From Bergeyella zoohelcum (lineage in GTDB: Bacteria > Bacteroidota > Bacteroidia > Flavobacteriales > Weeksellaceae), in assembly GCA_030523905.1 (NCBI GenBank), contig JAUNHO010000001.1:6107-32058 (forward strand): a stretch of DNA of 25,952 bases, in the 5' to 3' direction. The translations under genes were made by a program, and so were the position numbers. The notes below the pieces were generated by a model. It did not search any database, was not told the origin of the DNA, and saw nothing but the letters and a program-made list of their open reading frames with translations. This document shows positions 14,422 to 22,400 of the stretch, in pieces. Position 1 is the stretch's first letter, and each line of letters starts with the position of its first letter.

Positions 14422-16575
14422 ATGGCAAAAAAGAAAAAACACATATCGCAAAAAAATGATAATAAACTCCGAGAAATAGGGCGTTTAGTTCTTCGTTTTA
14501 TGAATGAAAAACCTTCTAAAATCTATAATTATAAACAGATTTCAGATGGGATAGAATATAAAAATCCTCGCCAGAGAGAGCTGGTCATACAGGCACTTCA
14601 TAGGCTACTGGCAGAGCAAAAAATAAAACAAGTAGAGCAGGGGAAATACATCGTAAATCTCCAAATAGAAGGCACTATTACTGGGGTGATAGACTTCAAC
14701 CAATCGGGGAATGCCTATGTTTCCGTAGAAGGTATGGAAAACGATGTTTTCATTCATTCCAAAAATGTGAAAGATGCTTTGCAAGGCGATAAAGTTCTTA
14801 TCGTAACCTATCATTACAAGGGCAAAAAAATAGAAGGCTCTGTATTAGAGGTTATTGAAAGAAGCAAAACGCATTTCGTAGGGACTTTGGACTATGTAGA
14901 GCATAAGGATTTTGGGTTTGTTATTTGTGATAAAAAAGCCATTAATACTGATATTTTTGTAAAAAAAGCCAATCTGAACGGAGCAAAACCAAAGGATAAA
15001 GTAGTGGTGAAAATGCTCGGATGGGCAAAAGGCGACAAAAACCCAGAGGGAGAAATAGTGCAAGTTCTAGGGAAGCCAGGCGAACACGAGACCGAAATTC
15101 ATTCCATTTTGGCAGAATATGGTCTGCCGTACAATTTCCCAGAGGAAGTAGAGAAGGAGGCGAATCAAACCAGCCGAGAAATAGACGAAAAAGAAGTGAA
15201 AAAACGCCGAGATATGCGGAAAACTCTCACTTTTACCATAGACCCAAAAGATGCGAAGGACTTTGATGATGCACTTTCCCTGAAGAAACTGGACAACGGA
15301 AACTGGGAAATAGGGGTGCATATCGCTGATGTTTCGCATTATGTAGTGCCAGATACCTTGCTAGACGAGGAGGCTTACAAAAGAGCTACTTCGGTCTATC
15401 TTGTTGATAGAGTGGTGCCTATGCTTCCAGAAATCCTCAGTAACGACCTCTGCTCCCTAAAACCGAATGTGGATAGATACGCCTTTTCTGCGGTTTTTGA
15501 GATGAATGATAAAGCGGAAATCATTGCCCAATGGTTCGGAAGAACTGCCATACATTCTGACCGAAGATTTACCTACGAAGAGGCTCAGGAGCGTATAGAA
15601 ACAGGCAATGGAGATTTGGCAGAAGAGATTTTGGTGCTAGATAAATTGGCTAAAATTTTAAGGGAAAAACGAATAAAAAACGGAGCCATCACCTTTGATA
15701 GAAGTGAAGTCCGTTTCAACCTTGATGAAAACAATGAGCCAATAGGTGTTTATTTCAAAATGAGTAAAGATTCTAATCATTTAATAGAAGAGTTTATGCT
15801 CTTGGCAAACCGAAAAGTTTCGGAACATATCTCCCTGAATATCAAAGGGGAAGCTACTAATAATACCTTTATTTATAGGGTTCACGATGACCCAGACCCT
15901 ACGAAATTAGAATCATTAAAGGAGTTTGTTTCTACTTTTGGTTATAAAATGAACATCAGTAGTAGCAAACGCGTTGCCCAAAGTATGAACAGCCTTCTGA
16001 AAGGCGTAAAAGGCAAACCAGAGGAAAATATGATAGAAACCCTAGCGATGAGGTCTATGAGCAAGGCGGTTTATTCCACCGAACCTATCGGGCATTATGG
16101 CTTAGGATTTGCCTATTATAGCCACTTTACATCGCCTATTCGCCGTTATCCAGACCTTATTGCTCATCGTTTGTTGCAGCATTATTTAGACGGAGGGAAA
16201 TCGCCCAATAAACAAGATTACGAAGAACAAGCCAAACATTGTTCGGCAATGGAAAAACTAGCCTCCGATGCGGAAAGAGATAGCATAAAATTTATGCAAG
16301 TGAAGTTTATGGATAAGCATTTGGGAGAAGTCTTTCAGGGCGTTATTTCTGGTGTAGCAGAGTTTGGTTTTTGGGTAGAAATCCCTGAAAACGGAGCAGA
16401 AGGACTCATAAAACTCCGCGACCTTACCGATGATAGCTATCAATACGATGCTAAAAACCACGCCGTATATGGCACTCGTACGGGCAACCAATATCAGCTA
16501 GGCGATTCCGTAAAAATAAAAGTAATGAAAGCCGACCTTATCCGAAAGCAATTGGATTTTAAGATTGTGGATTAA
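14422..16575 (+). CDS. rnr: Ribonuclease R
   Basis: This 3'-5' exoribonuclease degrades structured RNA and takes part in rRNA, tRNA and mRNA quality control in the cytoplasm. From the ATG at 14422 the protein has 717 residues. The frame stays open upstream to a TTG at 14377, but MAKKKKHISQ is the natural lysine-rich start and the extra codons overlap the preceding hairpin. Domains in order: a winged-helix-like N-terminus (residues 15-75), cold-shock/OB domains (75-230), the RNB catalytic domain with DPKDAKDFDDALSL near residue 274 (metal-binding aspartates) and the HFTSPIRRYPDLIAHR signature, and a C-terminal S1 domain from about residue 634 (EVFQGVISGVAEFGFWVEI). No lysine-rich tail follows S1, unlike in E. 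coli. Confidence 0.96.
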   Translation: MAKKKKHISQKNDNKLREIGRLVLRFMNEKPSKIYNYKQISDGIEYKNPRQRELVIQALHRLLAEQKIKQVEQGKYIVNLQIEGTITGVIDFNQSGNAYVSVEGMENDVFIHSKNVKDALQGDKVLIVTYHYKGKKIEGSVLEVIERSKTHFVGTLDYVEHKDFGFVICDKKAINTDIFVKKANLNGAKPKDKVVVKMLGWAKGDKNPEGEIVQVLGKPGEHETEIHSILAEYGLPYNFPEEVEKEANQTSREIDEKEVKKRRDMRKTLTFTIDPKDAKDFDDALSLKKLDNGNWEIGVHIADVSHYVVPDTLLDEEAYKRATSVYLVDRVVPMLPEILSNDLCSLKPNVDRYAFSAVFEMNDKAEIIAQWFGRTAIHSDRRFTYEEAQERIETGNGDLAEEILVLDKLAKILREKRIKNGAITFDRSEVRFNLDENNEPIGVYFKMSKDSNHLIEEFMLLANRKVSEHISLNIKGEATNNTFIYRVHDDPDPTKLESLKEFVSTFGYKMNISSSKRVAQSMNSLLKGVKGKPEENMIETLAMRSMSKAVYSTEPIGHYGLGFAYYSHFTSPIRRYPDLIAHRLLQHYLDGGKSPNKQDYEEQAKHCSAMEKLASDAERDSIKFMQVKFMDKHLGEVFQGVISGVAEFGFWVEIPENGAEGLIKLRDLTDDSYQYDAKNHAVYGTRTGNQYQLGDSVKIKVMKADLIRKQLDFKIVD

Positions 16576-16600
16576 TTTTTAATTAAAAATATATAAAACT

Positions 16601-17719
16601 ATGATTTTGAGAAAGTTAATTATCGTTTGTTCGCTTTTTTCCGTTGGGATTTCTTTGGCTCAAAGAAGTGAAATTCTCAGTAAAATTGATTCCATTTCTC
16701 AAAGCAAATGGCAGAAAATCTACATCAATAAAGATAGCATAGCCAACCCAGTTTGGGAAAAAGTAGCACTGAAACCCAAAGACACATTGGCGAAAGTAGA
16801 TGAGATGAGAGATTTCCTACCGAAACAAGAGGAAATCCCTGTAACGCCATTTGCCCTAATGCGAACTCATACCGAGAAACGCTGGTTTTTCTTGGGGCAA
16901 AATCATTTACATTTCAATCAAGCCACTTTCTCCAACTGGAACGCAGGTGGAAACAATAACCTTGGCGTTTTGGCAAAAGTTAATTATAACATCAGCTATA
17001 AAAGGGATAGGCATTATCTAGAAAATATCATTCAACTGGGCTATGGTTTAGTAATGGCAGAAGGGCAAGGCACTCGCAAGACGGAGGATTATCTCAATAT
17101 AGCGACCAATTACGGCTATGATTTGGGTAAGAATTATTACCTCTCCGCAGGGTATCAGTTGGTGAGCCAATTTACGGCAGGGTACAACTATGCTTCCACG
17201 CCAGAGCCTACCTATTCCGATAGGATTTCAAAGTTTATGGCACCTGCTTACCTCAATGTAGGTCTCGGGATTTCCTACAATCCTATGGAAAATTTCCATG
17301 TGATTTTCCGTCCTGCCAATGGGAAATTTACCTTCGTTTTAGACAAAAAACTCCAACAAAAAGGGCGATATGGTCTGGAACGAGATGGGCAAACGATGAG
17401 AATGGAGCTAGGGGCGATGCTTAATATTCTCTATCGTTGGAAGATTTATAAGGATATTAATTTTGTCAATCAGCTCAATTTTTTTACCAATTATCTTCAT
17501 CATACCGAGCGAGTAGATGTGAATTATTCGGGCGTTTTGAATATGAGATTTAATAAATTCATCACTGCGATGATAGGCATAGACCTTCTCTACGACCACG
17601 ACCAAATGCTCCGAACACAGCTAAAACAAACCCTCGGCATAGGCTTTACTTATAATATAGGGACGGATAATCTCCCAAAAAACACGAATACTAAAAGCAT
17701 AAAACCTTTCGTGAAATAA
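16601..17719 (+). CDS. DUF3078 domain-containing protein, predicted outer-membrane beta-barrel
   Basis: The 372-residue protein starts with a signal peptide (MILRKLIIVCSLFSVGISLAQ). A polar linker leads to the DUF3078 signature HFNQATFSNWNAGGNNNLG (about residues 104-122), a Bacteroidetes-wide family of unknown function. From there to the end, alternating short strands rich in Tyr, Phe and Trp (YNISYKRDRHYLENIIQLGYG, YYLSAGYQLVSQF, LNVGLGISYNP, NFHVIFRPANG, LGIGFTYNIG) look like an outer-membrane barrel; this is inference from the pattern. The gene follows rnr after 25 bases and could share its transcript, although a TTTTTAATTAAAAA palindrome lies in the gap. Confidence 0.82.
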   Translation: MILRKLIIVCSLFSVGISLAQRSEILSKIDSISQSKWQKIYINKDSIANPVWEKVALKPKDTLAKVDEMRDFLPKQEEIPVTPFALMRTHTEKRWFFLGQNHLHFNQATFSNWNAGGNNNLGVLAKVNYNISYKRDRHYLENIIQLGYGLVMAEGQGTRKTEDYLNIATNYGYDLGKNYYLSAGYQLVSQFTAGYNYASTPEPTYSDRISKFMAPAYLNVGLGISYNPMENFHVIFRPANGKFTFVLDKKLQQKGRYGLERDGQTMRMELGAMLNILYRWKIYKDINFVNQLNFFTNYLHHTERVDVNYSGVLNMRFNKFITAMIGIDLLYDHDQMLRTQLKQTLGIGFTYNIGTDNLPKNTNTKSIKPFVK

Positions 17720-17843
17720 TAGTTATATTATTAATGGATGTATGATAAAAGTATTGTTTATCTACAAGAAAAAAGAATATTTTTCATTTTATACTTTGTG
17801 TCTAAAATTTTAGAATAGAGTATTTTGTTACTGATGAAAATCA

Positions 17844-17882
17844 AAAAAGACTGATTATCACTAAGATAATCAGTCTTTTTGT
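17844..17882. terminator. Terminator of the tRNA operon, convergent with the DUF3078 gene
   Basis: AAAAAGACTGATTATC at 17844-17859 and GATAATCAGTCTTTTT at 17865-17880 form a perfect 16-bp stem with a five-base loop. It lies directly past the 3' end of the last tRNA on the minus strand and can also end the plus-strand transcript. Confidence 0.88.
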
Positions 17883-17965
17883 ACCCCAGACGGGACTTGA
17901 ACCCGTACGCTCTTGCAAGCACAGGATTTTAAGTCCTGCGTGTCTACCAGTTCCACCACCAGGGC
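17882..17965 (-). tRNA. tRNA-Leu (anticodon UAA)
   Basis: On the minus strand it starts GCCCTGGTGGTGGAA. The anticodon stem-loop is CAGGA-CTTAAAA-TCCTG with anticodon TAA. A long class II variable arm (TGCTTGCAAGAGCGT) follows, then the T arm ACGGGTTCAAGTCCCGT. The acceptor stem closes with CTGGGGT. CCA is not encoded. It is the last of three tRNAs in the minus-strand operon. Confidence 0.95.
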
Positions 17966-18009
17966 TGGTAAAAAAAATAGAAGCACTATGTCTTCTATCT
18001 TTATCCCTG

Positions 18010-18082
18010 AGCGAAAAACGGGATTCGAACCCGCGACCCCAACCTTGGCAAGGTTGTGCTCTACCAACTGAGCTATTTTCGC
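18010..18082 (-). tRNA. tRNA-Gly (anticodon GCC)
   Basis: The 73-base cloverleaf starts GCGAAAATAGCTCAGTTGG and has the anticodon arm CAACC-TTGCCAA-GGTTG with anticodon GCC. The T arm is GCGGGTTCGAATCCCGT. The acceptor stem GCGAAAA/TTTTCGC pairs perfectly, with discriminator U as expected for tRNA-Gly. CCA is not encoded. Confidence 0.96.
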
Positions 18083-18088
18083 AAGTAG

Positions 18089-18170
18089 TGCGGATGAAGG
18101 GACTCGAACCCCCACGCCGTGAAGCACCAGATCCTAAGTCTGGCGTGGCTACCAATTACACCACATCCGC
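18089..18170 (-). tRNA. tRNA-Leu (anticodon UAG)
   Basis: The minus-strand sequence starts GCGGATGTGGTGTAATTGG. The anticodon arm is CCAGA-CTTAGGA-TCTGG with anticodon TAG. A class II variable arm follows, and the T arm contains GGGTTCGAGTCCC. The acceptor stem GCGGATG/CATCCGC is perfect, with discriminator A. It is the first tRNA of the operon. Confidence 0.95.
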
Positions 18171-18207
18171 ATTTTATTACTAAGAACTCCGTCTCGTTTT
18201 GTGGTTG

Positions 18208-18238
18208 CAAATATACAAACTTTTTTCAAACCTCCAAA
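18208..18238 (-). promoter_or_regulatory. Full-consensus promoter of the tRNA operon
   Basis: On the minus strand, TTTG at 18238-18235 and TATATTTG at 18215-18208 are separated by exactly 19 bases, a perfect match to the Bacteroidetes housekeeping promoter TTTG-N19-TAnnTTTG. The first tRNA begins 38 bases downstream of the -7 box. Confidence 0.8.
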
Positions 18239-18342
18239 TTTTTTTTCAAAAAAAATCATTTTTTTCAAAAAAAGTTGGTTTTAGAGATTTTGTTTCAGCA
18301 ATATTTTATACCTTTACGCACTCAATTTTTAGTTATAAGAAT

Positions 18343-18720
18343 ATGGAATTACAAGGAACTATAAAAAAACTATTTGAAACCCAAACTTTCCAAAGTGGCT
18401 TTCAAAAAAGAGAAATGATATTATTGACCCAAGAGCAATACCCACAGCCTATAAGTATTGAGTTCTTGTCTGAAAAAATTTCTTTACTAGACCAAGTTTC
18501 CGAAGGCGATGAGGTGAAGGTTGGCATCAATATCCGTGGTAGAGAATGGACTAATCCGCAGGGCGAGGTGAAGTATTTCAACTCTATTACAGCGTGGAGA
18601 ATGGAGAAAATAGGCGGTAATAGTAACTTCAATGAGCCTACACAAGCGGCTCCATCGGCTGCGTCAGAACTATTAGAAGACGATCCTTTTACGGAAGAAG
18701 ACGATGATTTGCCATTCTAA
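18343..18720 (+). CDS. DUF3127 (OB-fold) protein with SSB-like acidic C-terminal tip
   Basis: The chosen start MELQGTIKKLFET gives 125 residues. The reading frame is open 48 codons further upstream but runs through non-coding promoter DNA there. Residues 1-88 are a DUF3127 domain, a Bacteroidetes family with an SSB-like OB fold (GTIKKLFETQTFQSGFQKRE, EGDEVKVGINIRGREW, KYFNSITAWRMEKIG). After a short Gln/Ala/Ser linker the chain ends EDDPFTEEDDDLPF. The last six residues resemble the DDDIPF tip of bacterial SSB, which recruits repair and replication proteins. This suggests a nucleic-acid-binding role with partner recruitment; the family's function is not established. It may be annotated simply as DUF3127 protein. 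It diverges from the tRNA operon and precedes aat, with a hairpin between. Confidence 0.88.
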   Translation: MELQGTIKKLFETQTFQSGFQKREMILLTQEQYPQPISIEFLSEKISLLDQVSEGDEVKVGINIRGREWTNPQGEVKYFNSITAWRMEKIGGNSNFNEPTQAAPSAASELLEDDPFTEEDDDLPF

Positions 18721-18743
18721 AATATTTGTAAAATGATAAATCC

Positions 18744-18777
18744 AATCCTGTATTTTTAGATAAATGCAGGATTTTTT
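18744..18777 (+). terminator. Terminator hairpin abutting the aat start
   Basis: AATCCTGTATTT at 18744-18755 pairs with AAATGCAGGATT at 18762-18773 (one wobble pair), then TTTT. The T-run ends three bases before the aat ATG at 18781, so it either ends the DUF3127 transcript or lies within the aat leader. Confidence 0.75.
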
Positions 18778-18780
18778 ACT

Positions 18781-19422
18781 ATGGTTTTTCTTGATAAAAA
18801 TGAAATTTCTTTTCCAGACCCTAGCCTATATCACCCAATAAATGGGCTAATCGCTGCTGGTGGAGACCTCACGCCAGAACGGATTTGGCTAGCGTATCAG
18901 TTAGGAATTTTTCCTTGGTATAACCCTGGTGAGGAGATACTTTGGTGGTGTCCAGACCCTAGGTTTGTGCTTTTCCCAAGAGAAATAAAAGTATCTAAAT
19001 CTATGCGGAAAATCTTGCGAGATGGCGTTTTTTCTTTTACAGAAAACAAATGTTTTGCGGAGGTAATGAAAGCCTGTATGACCTCGCCGAGAAGAGAGCA
19101 AGATGGGACTTGGATTTCAGATGAGCTGATAGAATCCTTCGTGGAGCTTCACTATCAGGGGAAGGCGAAAAGTATAGAGGTATGGCAAAATGAGGAGCTA
19201 GTAGGAGGTTTCTATGGGCTGGTAGTAGGGGAGGTTTTCTGTGGGGAGAGTATGTTCAGCCGTGTGAGTAATGCCTCCAAGGCGGGGTTTATTCATTTTG
19301 TTTTGGCTAATGCGGAACAATTTAGTTTGATAGATTGCCAGATACATTCGGAGCATCTGGAAAGTCTTGGGGCGAGAATGATTCCCAAAATGGAGTATCT
19401 GAAATATCTATACAGAGGATAA
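18781..19422 (+). CDS. aat: Leucyl/phenylalanyl-tRNA--protein transferase
   Basis: This enzyme attaches Leu or Phe from aminoacyl-tRNA to proteins with N-terminal Arg or Lys, marking them for degradation by the N-degron pathway (ClpS/ClpAP) in the cytoplasm. The 213 residues are typical of shorter family members. Motifs: ISFPDPSLYHPINGLIAAGG at the start, GIFPWYNPGEEILWWCPDPR, GTWISDELIESFVELH, KSIEVWQNEELVGGFYG, FCGESMFSRVSNASKAG and LIDCQIHSEHLESLGAR. The start follows a terminator-like hairpin by only three bases. The coding strand is very G-rich here (about 107 G to 51 C over 18901-19260 by hand count). It is convergent with the large subtilase gene. Confidence 0.95.
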   Translation: MVFLDKNEISFPDPSLYHPINGLIAAGGDLTPERIWLAYQLGIFPWYNPGEEILWWCPDPRFVLFPREIKVSKSMRKILRDGVFSFTENKCFAEVMKACMTSPRREQDGTWISDELIESFVELHYQGKAKSIEVWQNEELVGGFYGLVVGEVFCGESMFSRVSNASKAGFIHFVLANAEQFSLIDCQIHSEHLESLGARMIPKMEYLKYLYRG

Positions 19423-19423
19423 A

Positions 19424-19457
19424 AAAATCCGAGAGAAATGAATCTCTCGGATTTTAA
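19424..19457. terminator. Bidirectional terminator between aat and the large subtilase gene
   Basis: AAAATCCGAGAGA at 19424-19436 pairs perfectly with TCTCTCGGATTTT at 19443-19455 (loop AATGAA). A- and T-runs on both sides suit two convergent transcripts. Confidence 0.88.
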
Positions 19458-19474
19458 TTGCTAAGAATCTATGA

Positions 19475-22400
19475 TTACTTTATGATAAGCTTAACAGATT
19501 GCTTCACATCATTATTATCCACTACATTAAGGATATATACACCTTTTGGATACTGAGTAAGATTGATGTTTGCTTTATTGCTTTGGAAAGCTTTATTGAA
19601 TATTTGCTTACCAGAAGCGTCATAAACCTCTGCTTTTAGTGATGAAACTTTGCTTCCTGCGTCTATCACAAAATTACCATCTGATGGGTTCGGATATACT
19701 TTAAGTCTATCATTTTGAGCCACGGTATCAGAAACGGAAAGATTAACGATTTCCACAGTAACGGTTTTTTCTTCAGATTTCACAGAGTCTGAATAAAGCC
19801 CTCTTACTTCGTAGGTATATACCCCGTTGGTATTTACTATATCGGTATGAGATAAAGAATTTACGCCATCTAGATTTGTAGTTCCTATGACATTTCCACC
19901 TGCCTTTTTCACTACTTCGTAGCCTAAAAGATGAGGTAGCACTGCCGTTGCAAATTCTACTTTCACATTAGATTCTGATGTTTTAGTATCATCATCAATG
20001 AAAGCTATTAATTCGCCTTTTTGCAAGCGTGTTTTATCATCATCATTTACGGTTGCTATCGTAGTGTTTTCGTTTTGTGGAGCAGCGATAGAGGCTGTAT
20101 TGTCATAACCTACGATGATGTCATCTAGGGCTAGTAGATAGCTGTTGTCTTCTTTTTTCGTTCTATGGTGGAATGCGATGAAGAAGTCTTTGCTAGTATA
20201 GTCTTTGATGTTGAGATTTCTATTAATGAAATAGTTTTCACCAGTTACCGATCCATCAAAGGAGTAGATTTTATGCCCTGCTAGGATTTCTTCTTTGGTA
20301 GGTGCCACACCTGATTCTGGTGCAGGTACGATATAGACATCATATCTTTCTTTAAAGGCGTGTTTCACCTTATAGTTAAGAACCTCTGCATCTTTTCTCA
20401 GTTTATCGGTTACTAAATAATCATCTACATCAAAGTTTTTACCATTCCAAGATTGAGACAATATACCATATGAGCCAGAATTCTTGTGCTGAGTAGTGAT
20501 TTTCCAGGTATATCTATCATTATTACCATTGATTACGGTAATATGAGTAGGGATATTTCCGTTTGCCTCAAAACCTTCTTTGTAGATGTCATTGAGGATA
20601 GGTCTTTCCCAAGTAAGTTTTACCTGTGCATTATCGCTAGTCTCGGTTACAGCAGCTTTTAGGTTTTTCACCGCTCCGTAGATAGGGGTTACCTTTATAT
20701 TTGCTGTCTGGGTACTGCTACCGTGCGGAGCTTTAGCCTCTAATGTTACTGCAAAGTTTCCTTCTTTATTGAATTTTATTACAGGGTTTTTAGCATTTGC
20801 AGAAGTATTAGAAGTAAATTCTACACCATCGCTAGGCGTTACAGTCCAGATGAACTCATTAGGGCTAGGGTTTCCTGTAGATGAGTTGGTAAATGCAACA
20901 CTTTCACCTGAATAAATCTCTGTTTTAGAAGTAGTGAATACGGCTTTCACAGGTACATTTCTCACGGTGATGAGAGATGCCTTTGTAGCTGTTGCTTCAC
21001 CTTCTTTGTTGGTTGCTTTTAGAGTTACGGAATACTGCCCTTCTTTGTTGAAGATAACTTTTGGATTTTGAGAAGCCGAAGTGGTATTATCCTGATAAGT
21101 AACCGTTGCAGGTTCAAAAATCCATTCGTATTTCGTTATAGGCTGAGTTTCAGTTGTGATTACATTAGATGTAAATTCTACTGGTGTGAAAGCATTCACG
21201 CTTGTAGCACTTGCGGAGAAATCTACCTCTGGTTTTCCTTCCGCGTGCTGGAATACTACCTCGTCTATCGCTACGGCAAAGGCTGCTGTACCTGCAGGTA
21301 CTTTATTGTTAAACCCGAAATACATCGCTTTGTCTTCTGCTGGTGAAGTAAATTCAAAGTAAGACTTCTTGTACTTACCGTCATTTGTAGGGTAGATTGT
21401 TTCCCCTATTTTGGTAAGCATAGCACCGCTTTCAGGTTGGTCTCCTACAAAAATATCAACAGACTCTTTTACAGCACTTCTGAATAATTTAGAGTTTGCT
21501 ATTACTCTATATCTTGTATTTGCTTTTAGTTTAACAGGGTTAGAAAATAGCCAGTCGTTCGTACCTTTATCGGTATTAGGGAAATTGACAGCGAAGCTTG
21601 TACCCTCGTAAGCGAATCTGTTATCGGTACGCTGTGTCCAGGTTTTGCCGTCTTTATCCGTGTCTTCGGAAGTCCAGCCATTTTTATTCAAATCATCTTC
21701 AAAGCCAAACTTGTGGGAGTTGCCTTTCTCTCTAATATCCACCAAAGTACCATAAGCGGCTCTATCGGCTTTGTTATTAAATTTCACTTCATCGCTATCG
21801 TGCGTAATAGTTCCTATGATGCTATAATTCACGAAAGATTTAGATAGGTCTAAATTAATAGTCTGAGAAAGTGTTTTTCCAGAAGCGATTTCTTCAAGGG
21901 TAATCTCCCCAGTTGATACCTCTGTGCCATTATCTTTATTAAGAAGCTGATATTTCAATTTTGCTCCAGAGATAGCATTAGCTCCGTGATTAACTATTTC
22001 AAACGAAACAGGCGTTTGTGCAGTATAATCTTTTGGTAGAGCATTGATGTTGATGCTATCAAGAGAAAGGTCATTTTTTACTCCGTTATTGATACCAGTA
22101 ACCACTACGGAATAGTCTTGCTTATCAGCATCTTGTAGTTCTAGCTTGTTAGACACGAAGACATTTTTCTTCAAAGTACCCTTGTGAGTAATAGAAATTT
22201 CATAAACGGCACCTGGTACAGGGTTTTCTATTACTATTTGCTCCACATTATCTACATCGTTGTCGCCTTTAGTAGCTGGTGCAGCAGGGTTTCTCACATC
22301 TAGTTTCCACGGAAGGAAAGTTTCCCCGTCTTTCGTTACTCTGATGTCTAGGTCATTTACCAAGGTTTTTAGGTCTTGGTCTAGGATGTTTTCATTAGGT

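Noticed and set aside
17841..18155. Open frames of 85-104 codons across the tRNA cluster
   Set aside because: They are antisense or sense readings of three clear tRNA genes and contain typical spurious tRNA-derived peptides.
18199..18342. Upstream extension of the DUF3127 reading frame by 48 codons
   Set aside because: It runs through the tRNA promoter and A/T tracts and encodes low-complexity Phe/Lys residues. The family start MELQGTIKK at 18343 is clear.
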